A stretch of 64,000 nucleotides of DNA, taken from the NCBI GenBank assembly GCA_001986395.2, contig MQVO02000037.1, positions 142,009 through 206,008 on the forward strand, given 5' to 3'. Position 1 is the first letter of the stretch. Every line of letters starts with the position of its first letter. The stretch is from Irpex lacteus (Eukaryota > Basidiomycota > Agaricomycetes > Polyporales > Irpicaceae). A program made the position numbers and the translations under genes. Shown piece by piece: positions 50,169 through 58,841 of this stretch. The notes below the pieces were generated by a model. The model saw only the letters and a program-made list of their open reading frames with translations, had not been told where the DNA came from and did not search any database.

Positions 50169-52529
50169 TTACAAGCGCCGTAAATGCAGCGTGTCGTATT
50201 GAAATGATTCTTCTTCGTTACACTCAGGAATCGTAACCAGCCAAGTACCACTTGACGCCATGGGGAATGCAGTCTGTGCAGCCTCACGCACATGTGCTTC
50301 GGCGATGATGTTGGCACGAGCACCTGAAAGGACAAGTGATCAATTTACAGCTGTGGTCATATGAATATAAACCTACGTTTCGGGACCGGGACTGAGTCTG
50401 CGGCTGAGCTCTGAGTGGCTACTTTACGCTTTGTACTGGTAGACTCTGTGCAGTTTGGGTCAGAAACATGGTTGATTCATCACTAGAGAAAATTACATGC
50501 TTTGCGTGCGATGTCCATAGTCCATGTCTGTCACGTCCCAATCGGCGAAAGCATTCCCATCCACTGACGGAATGCCAGCGATAAGACGATCATTCTCAAC
50601 TTTGAGATACTCGTCCTGCACATCCTTATGCCTGTCCGAGAACGGGTGCTGGACATCGTCTTCCGGCGCAAGGTCCCAGTCGTCCGGGTGGACGAGGTCA
50701 TCGGTGCCTTCCTCCGAGAAACTGATAGCACGAATGTAGTCGTTTGCACTGATGTGCAGTCGAAGCGAGGGAGGAAGTTGACGAAGAACCCAACGAAGCT
50801 GCTGAAGTCCGCCACGAACGATGAAGTTGACGAGGGACCTTCGATCCATGACTACCCATCCATCCTGGGCAATGGTGGGGTGATTGGTATGGAAAGGCGA
50901 ACCAGGATGAGCGAGAGGAGCACCTGTCATCTCAGGAGATATATACTGAGGACGACCTTGGTACGGCAGAGAGGCGAACGAGTGTCGCGCCTCACCAGTG
51001 AGGATAGTGGATGCTGGGTAGCTGATGACGAACATTCTTGTCTCCCAACCAGCAAGTTCATAGTCATCCGGGACAAGAGGTGGAGTACCGCCATGGTGTA
51101 AGAGACCTGTGAAGAATACTTGGAGACGGTAGCGAAGCTGTACATAGATTCCGAGGCCGACCAAGTGGAAGCGACCAGGTTCACATCCTGGTACGTCAGG
51201 TGTATCACCGAGAGAGTTCCCACATGAGTGGCCGTGCGACGCATCAAAATCGTCGATGTGTTTACCGGAGAACCGACCTTGCTGCTTTTTGAAGTGGGCA
51301 CTGGGTTCTAGAATGCACATGTCAAGCTTAGCTATGTAGTATACTCCGAGAAACATACCATCGTGGGGATGTTGCGCGCTAGCGATGTTGATCTGCTGGG
51401 AGGGCCAGTAGTAGTTGCGCGGGTGACCTAGACGAGGAGTGTTAACCATCTCGCCGTAGTCACGAGCAGCACGACGAAGGCCCTCAGGGCCCTGCAATTC
51501 CCATGCCAGAACGTTAATTGTGCTAACGGCCTGATGCAAAGTATGATCAATGCCACAGTCACATAACGTCACAAGACAACTCACCCGTACAAAACGTTGC
51601 ACTCGAAGTTGATGCGCATCCGGCGTATTGTTCACGGTCTTCAGCGCAGCAGCTGGTCCCTCAACCTGGCAGGCTCTTTGCACCATGTTATTTATTGGAA
51701 AGCACTGAGGACCGTTCTTCATGGGCTTGGCACGAGGATCTCGCTGGAAGCGAGTTTGGCCAGTGCTAGCACGCTCTTCACGGGATCCTAGCATCTCGGC
51801 ACGAGCTGTCTCAAGCTCGTCCACGGCATCCACGATCATCGCGTGAGTCCAAGTGTCTTGACCACGGAGCAGAATTTCGGTTTCGCCGCTGAGCTCGCGC
51901 TGAAGACTGTAGAACTTTGTTTAGCAAATAGTAGTCAGTCAAATTGGTAAAGAAGGTACTTACTGCGCTGCAACTAAGACCTGCAAGCAGTCATGCTCAG
52001 GTCTGCCCCCTCCATTGATGGGACGACCAAGAAAGGCGTCTCCTGGCTGGAGTTCGACCAAGCCAAACAACTCTGTGAGAAAACATTTAGAAAGTATAGC
52101 GGCGGGTTGAAAAGCACAATAGATACCTTCAACCGGGCCAGGTGGGACAGGCTGAGCCTCACTCAAATCGAACGATAACTTCTTGCCTTCCGGAGAGGAG
52201 TCCAGAAGATAGACAAAGGTTCTGCTGAAAGGGAACTTGACGGGATGATACAGATGGGGACCGGGGAAGAGATAAAGAGGCGGGAGCTAGGTAGACCGAC
52301 GTGGGACGTTGAAGGGAACGAGTCCAGTGAGCACAGCGGGGTCGACGTCTTCGAACAGCGGGTAATGACAATCGGCGACCAGAGGTCGAGCCGAGGTCTT
52401 GCGCTGAGAGGCCTTCTTCGCTTTCCGTTCTTTCTTGGCACGATTATTCTTCTTACGCAGTGAGGATTTGCGCTGGTGTTTGTGAGTTTATCGAATGGCG
52501 TGACGAGAATGGAGATGACATACCGGCAT
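50169..52529 (-). CDS. Putative 2OG-Fe(II) dioxygenase-like protein with one in-frame stop
   Basis: Eight exons: 52529-52524, 52472-52127, 52072-51964, 51906-51585, 51530-51359, 51307-50497, 50435-50377 and 50323-50169. These give 660 codons with consistent phases. The core reads GKHIDDFDASHGHS, then GRFHLVGLGIYVQLRY, then VFFTGLLHHGGTPP and WETRMFVISYP. The HxD, the distal His and a following Arg are arranged as in double-stranded beta-helix 2-oxoglutarate/Fe(II) oxygenases. That assignment is inference from spacing. A basic N-terminus (KKNNRAKKERKAKK) suggests nuclear location. Codon 64 is TAG (52289-52287). A 94-nt intron with a weak donor (GTCGCC) ending exactly at this TAG would remove it. 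The first exon holds only Met-Pro. Confidence 0.55.
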
Positions 52530-52636
52530 GAATAAAGATCAAATAAGACGAGTCTGGTTGACGGCAAGTTGAAGATAGTTGATGATTGCAGGAAGTCGAG
52601 AGCAGGATGAAGGATATCGCTCGTGCGACCAGAGCA

Positions 52637-52643
52637 CTATATA
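52637..52643 (-). promoter_or_regulatory. TATA box of the dioxygenase-like gene
   Basis: On the minus strand TATATAG lies about 110 bp upstream of the ATG at 52529. It supports that start, including the six-base first exon. Confidence 0.45.
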
Positions 52644-54553
52644 CAGCACCACAGAAGTACTAGACGCATAGGACCAACGGTGAGCTCGACTCATCATGTA
52701 ACAGCATTGCAGGCTCACTTACCTCGCGATAGAGTTCTTGAATTGCAAAGACGAGGGGATTGGTACATCGCGACAGATGTGGTTAGTGGGGATCGATTTG
52801 GTCAATTCGGTCCGGCTGTTTGGTCCATGAATGATATGCAGGCTACAAAATAAGAGTACCTATGGAAGCGGGTACCACTCGCACCGCCATTGCAAATAGT
52901 CTGCCCCAGTGCCGCCAGTACAGACAAACAAACTGCCCAAGACGTGGATAGGGGCCGAACCCAAGGTTCATGATGTAAGATGAGAGGGACAGCTTCTGCC
53001 TACTCTATAGTGTAGATTGGCGTCATGAATGATACTGTGGCGCAGGAAGTACACCGCGCGATCTGCTCGCGCCGTGCTGGGAGTGCATGCTCAGCGGCTT
53101 TACGCAACTTGAGGGTGGATGGGCAAGCTCTTGGGCACATACGGTATGTAATCACGCGATATGGATTACCACTTGCCTCCGAGCATAGACTGCATAGAAC
53201 CGGGCAGCCTACGTCTGGGTATAGAGGACCGCAACGCAACATACACATAGGAATGTACTATGTAGTATTGACTTAGTGTTGAGCGTGCACCTAATAAGAA
53301 GCATGATGCAAGTATGGTCAGCGGGGCACAGATAGAATTCAAAGCAGCACACAATACTCACGGATGCTCGAATTTCAAGTAGACTAAGTTGTAACTACGT
53401 TGACCAGCGGACCAGACCCGATATGGCTGAAAGCACTAGCTTCAGATCTGTTGCAGCGTATTGAATACAGCAAATACACGTCAGTGCACCAAGACCCACC
53501 TGACTAGTTGCCTAACTCTAAACCGGGCTTATGATGTATGCAACGACATCACCGATGTAACAATGCCAGATGAAATGACGGGGGAAGGCGGGCTCTAGAA
53601 GAGCGAGGAGAACGGCCTGTATCTTGAGCGGCAGAGACTATGAACGGCGCGCGATGGGGTAGAGTTTGAGTTTCGTACTCAATAGGTGAGAGACGGAAAC
53701 TGTGGGGAATGCCTGGGGTTTTGCAACCTGCGCATGAGATAGTGATATCGAGAGCCTGACCACCACGCCAATTAGCATACTGATCTACGCACACATCATG
53801 AACGGACATACTCGATAGCGGAGGGCAATTTCAATGATGAGGCGCAGTCACAGACATTGGGGGGCTTTGGAACTTGGCTGCTCGGCCATGATTAGCAGTC
53901 GCACCACCCAACGTCGAATACCCCTATAAGGCCCGCATCGGATTAGAACAAGGAGGGGCATTTGGTTGGGAAAGACTCACGCGATGGCCGTAACAGATGT
54001 TCGCATGGACTACGATGTACTAACAACGTCTCCCACCAGAACGGTATCCGACGAAATCATCAGATAGCATCATGGAGGAGGCGTTGCGAACGAGGGATAC
54101 AGGGACCGGCAATGACCAGGATGGTTTGAAGATGGGTGGAATTCGAGTGGCGCCGCATACGTATTGAACAGGTGTGCCATTCCTGATGCCTACTAAGCAA
54201 GATTACCCCAATCGTGAGCAAATGGTGCAGAAACTGGGCGCGTACGCTGTGAAACCACGCAAGCATGCTTACAGTTCGCCTTAGTGGCCCATCAGCGGTG
54301 CCAGGTACCTGGGAAAGACTTTGAGCAACCACGCCGCATCCAGAGATCAATAGAGCGCATACTGACATGGCCGAGATGAAAAATCGAGAACGGTACCCAG
54401 AGAAGATCCCCAGGTAGCGTAAGACGGTGGTGGTTCATGGGAAAGATGGAGAGGCGACAACCGCGGTAGGGGACGCGTGCATTCAGACGCCCAACTTCAG
54501 GACTTGGGCGTTTTCGAGTTTCCGCTCTTGCCTTTGCCACCGACCTTCCGCTA
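52644..54553. other. Intergenic region, no gene seen
   Basis: Short open frames only. I find no recognisable protein, RNA or long repeat. The right end of the element block may lie here, but no terminal repeat pairing with the left side could be found by eye. Confidence 0.35.
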
Positions 54554-54851
54554 GTGGACTTCCGCTTGCGTTTGGGCCTGGTGCTGCCGCATTCAACGAC
54601 AGCGGCATTGGCGACCTCCCTGGCATCCTCTTCTCTACGCAGCACGAATGACGCCGTCACAGACCCTTCCAAACCCTCCATCGGCCTCGAAGGCATCTCC
54701 CCCACCCCCTCCCTCCTCTCCTGGGCCTCCCACCTCCAATCCCACCTCTAAACCCTCAATCTTCGCCACGAATCCCTCATCCAACAAACTTACGACCTAC
54801 TCGAGCCGCTCTGGCGCCGCCTCTCCATCCCCGACTCCTTGGCAAACAATC
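54554..54851 (+). pseudogene. Relic resembling the Ase1/PRC1 microtubule bundler
   Basis: The frame reads GLEGISPTPSLLSWASHLQSHL, a TAA stop at 54749-54751, then in the same frame LRHESLIQQTYDLLEPLWRRLSIP. The pattern of a leucine-rich helix followed by xxYDxLxPLWxRL is typical of fungal Ase1/PRC1 proteins. The similarity ends at the LTR start (54852), so the copy is both stopped and interrupted. The upstream boundary is uncertain. Family assignment is from memory of the motif. Confidence 0.4.
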
Positions 54852-55092
54852 TGTGAGGGACTCACTTCGAATGCGCAAGCATTCTAATCTTATCTTATCT
54901 CACGCGCGCTCACGCGCGCCAGTGATGGGAAACCATCTGCCCGATTTAGTATATACTGTATAGTTATTGATCGGATACATGTACGCCAGATCTCCTATGA
55001 GATCTGGCATCTATCTCTTTTGTACTACGCGTAGGTTCCGAATAAAGCTCGGTCAAACTTACCTTGTACGAGAGGGATAGCAAGCCCTTACA
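54852..55092 (+). repeat. 5' LTR of the Ty3/Gypsy element
   Basis: It begins TGTGAGGG and ends CCCTTACA, near-perfect inverted termini of TG...CA type. Inside are TATATAC at 54950-54956 and AATAAA at 55041-55046, plus two GCGCGC-rich direct repeats at about 54902-54920. The 3' LTR is not in the window, so length (241 bp) and ends rest on these signals only. Confidence 0.6.
54985..55008. repeat. Perfect hairpin in the LTR
   Basis: Ten-bp arms GCCAGATCTC and GAGATCTGGC flank a CTAT loop. It lies between the TATA box and the polyadenylation signal of the LTR, so it would be in the R region or leader RNA. Confidence 0.7.
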
Positions 55093-55226
55093 CTTTTTTA
55101 AGTTCGAGAAACTGAACCTACCACGCGTACAACGCGACAAAAAGAAGTATTCAAAACTTCACACGAACTCGACACACACAAACAAAGCGACAACAACTGC
55201 TCAGAAGACAAGAAGAAGGCGGGACA

Positions 55227-58200
55227 ATGCCGAACTTGCCCCGCCCACATTCGAGGGACTCGCACTCACGTGCGTCATCACGCCAGGAGCCTCGGACAAC
55301 GAGGACCCAGTCCTCCGAGCTCAGGGAAAGCGACAATCCCGGAGAGGATGACCCTGACAAGACGCAGAAGGGACGGGAATCCCAATACAGTGGTAACGCT
55401 GTGGGAAGCGCGCAAGCGCAAAATGGACAAAGGAAGACTTCCTCGTCAACACCTATGGTCGACCTCCGACACATCTTCAACAACGTCGACCCAACGACCA
55501 CGGACAAGCGCGAGGGGAAGTCGGCGCAAGTGACAGGTGTCCTCACGGACGCCATCGGGAAGGCGCGGGAGAGACGCGAAGCAGGTCGTCGATCAGCAGA
55601 GAACGCAGCTGCGGGAAGCAGCGATAGAGTAGAAGTAGGAAAGGGGGAAAACCCCGATGTACTCAACGTTAAGTCGAATAACGTAGCTGCAGCCCCCACT
55701 GTGAACGCCCCTGATTCGAGTGACACGGTCGCGAAAGCAGACCAGACCGAGAAGGTCGTGAGGCGAAAGCCAACACGAGAAAAGCTTCAGGAAGTCCAAG
55801 AGATCGTGCAAGAGGCGATCAAATTCCTTGACGGAATGAGGTCTGAGTGCGACCGCATGAGGGAGCGACAGATCGAGGATGTAAAGAAGCGTGAGCAGAT
55901 GGAGGAACAAACCAACGGGATAAGGGCCGACCTGCAGATGCTGGCACGGACCTTCCACCTCGACGGAGGACTACCCCCGGAAGAGGCGAAGCCCGCGGAA
56001 AGCACTCCTGAAGTCGCGGTTGCGCAAGCAACCATAACGGTCGAAGAACCGGTCGAAGCGGTGAAGGTAGCCCCGGAAACTGTCAAGAAAACGCAGGGAC
56101 CGGATGAGAGCACACGGCTAGAGAGAGCAGGATTGACGTCGGGAGGAAGAGTGGTGGACACCAGGTACGTGGACGAGTCTGGCTATGGACATGGCCCACT
56201 CGAATACAACACCCCCCATCCACCACACCGACAAGGCCAGAACCGGCAACGGTTCGAAGAGCGAGTGCGCACCAGGCCAGGACAACCCGACGATGGGGAC
56301 GACTCGTCATCGGACGACGACCAACGAGGTCCTCACAGGGGACCATCCCCTGATCCTTACACGGCCAGACGGAGGAACCGTCGGTACAGAGAATCTGACG
56401 ACGAAGACGAACATCAACGAACTGGATTGAACCCCAGGTTCTTTGTAGCCTCCGCAGCCGGGCCAAGATATGCTGGGAATACCAGCTCAGCCTCAGTAAT
56501 GAGGCACGCTGCGCCAGCAGCGACGTTAGCAGACAACTCGGAGCGCTATATCTATCAGCTGTTCCGAGAGGTGCTGCACGGGCGGCCGGACGCGTTTCCT
56601 CATATGAGCAAACAGTTTAAGGCCTCGCCACCGCGAGCGTATAACGGCACGGATAACGTGGACGTGTTCGACGAGTGGCTGAAAGGTACCGCAAGGTACT
56701 TCTGGTTGATCAGGTTCGTGGGTCGTGAAAACGACACTATCAGAGTGTTCGCCATAGGTGAACTACTAAGCGGGCCTGCCCTTGAATGGTACAACGCGGA
56801 GGTACATGACCCTCTCGGGGATGTCAAAGAATGGACGTTCCTGGAGGTCATATATGAACTGCGCAAGCAGTTCGTCCACGAAGCCACTATCCAGCTGGCA
56901 ACGTACCAATTCGAGGAGGTATACTACAAGGCCTCTAAAGGGGTCGCAGGGCTATACGCGGAAATGATAAAGTACGCTCGACAGATGGTCGAAAGACCCA
57001 GCGACTACCAGTTCCGACGCAAGTTCCTCAAGGAACTACCAGAAGAGTTCTCCACAGCAATCATGCGTAACAGCAGGATGACCGCGGAGAACTCGACTAT
57101 CGACGAACTGTACCAAGAGGCTCTCATTGTCGAGAACGCGGAGCGGACGGCCAAGATCTTCCAACAACAGAGATCAGACCGCCCTCGACAACGCGATAAC
57201 CGGAACCTGCCTAAAGGCAGGAACTCGACGTCATTCGACAAAAGGAACCGGGAAGCAGACACTCGCCCAGAGAGGCGAGACAATCGGGATAACCGATTCG
57301 GACGCAGCGACGCCACTAGGTCGGCACCCGTTAGGAGAACTAACGATAGGCAACGAGGGGGAAGTAAACCTACCTCTCGGCCTGCGTTTGGCCACTCGGT
57401 CAGCACACCAGCTCCCAGGGCTAGGGCAGAAGCCAACCCCAGCTCCCGTGACAAAGGGAAGGGTGTAGATATGACGAAAGTCAAATGCTTCAAGTGTAAT
57501 CAGATGGGACACTACGCGAGTGCCCACGACCAACCGGGGTTCAGAGCGATGAATGAATCCGACCCCATCGAAAACAACGATGCGGAAGCATCTGGAGTGC
57601 ACGACCCCGAAGACGGCGTCACTGTCGTCGACGATAGGTCAGATGTCGATGAGGTGCCTGACGGCACCCAATACGAATCGGACGAACACAACGTAGTTCA
57701 GTACGAGGAGTACGAATTCGATAACGAATACTACGACGACAGTAGCTCGGACAACGAGCGATACAACGCAATGAGCACGGATGATATCCGGGCTGGAGGC
57801 TCCTCTTCGAGGAGACAAGATGTGACCAGTGACGACGAAAGATCGCACGCTGCCGCGGAATCCAGCCATAGGATCATGCCGGACACTCCCCTCAACGAGG
57901 ATAACCTCGACGACATGAGGCGCGAGTTGGAATACGATGAATTCGTCGAGGCAACTCGACAAACTATCGAAACGATGCATACGAGTATCCTAGTGGGATA
58001 CATGAGACATCTACGTATTCGTCGAGTAATCGACATGTTCATTACGCAAACCGCTATCCTACAGGCCGGAGACTCGTTGGCCAGCAACGAGGATCGTGGA
58101 CCACTTGAGGGTATCGACGAGTTCCGCGATGGACTCGAGGAAATTCCCCTGGCTCCCATGGACCGCAGGAGGTTCCAGAGCCTGTGGACCGTAGTCGGAT

Positions 58201-58841
58201 CGGTGCTGCAGGACGCAGCAGATACTCGCACCGACCTCGGGTCTCTCTGGATGGAGATTGACGAGTTGGCCACAGAGGACAACCCTATTCTCGAGACCAT
58301 TGAGGAACAGCGAAGAGAAGAACGGCAACGTTCTGACCTCTGGATGGAACGACTGGGCTTACGCCCCGAGGAAGAGGCGGCTGATGAGGTCAGCCCTTGG
58401 ACAGAACCAAACCCAGACTGGGAGTATGCAAGGGGCCTAGTTGTCCACCGACAACAGATGTTGGAAAGAGAGCAACTAGAGTCGCTTGAGGAGAGCGCGG
58501 AGGATGAGCCCCCGCGTTGCAAGACATATCTGATACTGAGGACGATGAGAGCGTGGCTGACGGCCACGAAGAAGCGTCCACCGAGGAAGAGGACTCGCCA
58601 GCGGTGGTATGGCTGTATGCTACCCCTCCCCAATCACCGGAGGAATCCGAGATTGGATCACCACCATCCTCGGCCTACGGGGATGCTGAAGACGAAGAGG
58701 AGGGGGCAACCCCTCATGACGAGCAACCACCCGCGGAGCTGTATCACTCAAGTGATGAAGAGCTCTATTGGCAGCACGTCGCTGAAGTCGACGGAGTGGA
58801 GGTCCCCCATGGGCCCCCCACCGAACTCATGGACGGCATGA
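55227..58841 (+). CDS. gag: Gag polyprotein of the Ty3/Gypsy element
   Basis: ATG at 55227. A charged disordered N-terminus with a coiled coil (about residues 170-240) comes first. The retrotransposon gag capsid domain follows (FDEWLKGTARYFWLIRFVG through RRKFLKELPEEF). A basic region leads to a zinc knuckle at about 57487 reading CFKCNQMGHYASAH, where the last ligand is His instead of the usual Cys. A long acidic segment follows. After about 58508 the frame turns unnaturally basic, while the -1 frame continues the acidic composition into protease. The last 110 residues of this frame are therefore probably not the real product. Confidence 0.85.
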   Translation: MPNLPRPHSRDSHSRASSRQEPRTTRTQSSELRESDNPGEDDPDKTQKGRESQYSGNAVGSAQAQNGQRKTSSSTPMVDLRHIFNNVDPTTTDKREGKSAQVTGVLTDAIGKARERREAGRRSAENAAAGSSDRVEVGKGENPDVLNVKSNNVAAAPTVNAPDSSDTVAKADQTEKVVRRKPTREKLQEVQEIVQEAIKFLDGMRSECDRMRERQIEDVKKREQMEEQTNGIRADLQMLARTFHLDGGLPPEEAKPAESTPEVAVAQATITVEEPVEAVKVAPETVKKTQGPDESTRLERAGLTSGGRVVDTRYVDESGYGHGPLEYNTPHPPHRQGQNRQRFEERVRTRPGQPDDGDDSSSDDDQRGPHRGPSPDPYTARRRNRRYRESDDEDEHQRTGLNPRFFVASAAGPRYAGNTSSASVMRHAAPAATLADNSERYIYQLFREVLHGRPDAFPHMSKQFKASPPRAYNGTDNVDVFDEWLKGTARYFWLIRFVGRENDTIRVFAIGELLSGPALEWYNAEVHDPLGDVKEWTFLEVIYELRKQFVHEATIQLATYQFEEVYYKASKGVAGLYAEMIKYARQMVERPSDYQFRRKFLKELPEEFSTAIMRNSRMTAENSTIDELYQEALIVENAERTAKIFQQQRSDRPRQRDNRNLPKGRNSTSFDKRNREADTRPERRDNRDNRFGRSDATRSAPVRRTNDRQRGGSKPTSRPAFGHSVSTPAPRARAEANPSSRDKGKGVDMTKVKCFKCNQMGHYASAHDQPGFRAMNESDPIENNDAEASGVHDPEDGVTVVDDRSDVDEVPDGTQYESDEHNVVQYEEYEFDNEYYDDSSSDNERYNAMSTDDIRAGGSSSRRQDVTSDDERSHAAAESSHRIMPDTPLNEDNLDDMRRELEYDEFVEATRQTIETMHTSILVGYMRHLRIRRVIDMFITQTAILQAGDSLASNEDRGPLEGIDEFRDGLEEIPLAPMDRRRFQSLWTVVGSVLQDAADTRTDLGSLWMEIDELATEDNPILETIEEQRREERQRSDLWMERLGLRPEEEAADEVSPWTEPNPDWEYARGLVVHRQQMLEREQLESLEESAEDEPPRCKTYLILRTMRAWLTATKKRPPRKRTRQRWYGCMLPLPNHRRNPRLDHHHPRPTGMLKTKRRGQPLMTSNHPRSCITQVMKSSIGSTSLKSTEWRSPMGPPPNSWTA

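Noticed and set aside
57731..58633. 300-codon minus-strand frame
   Set aside because: It is antisense to the acidic part of gag. Its Ser/Arg-rich product mirrors the Asp/Glu/Ser codons of the real frame.
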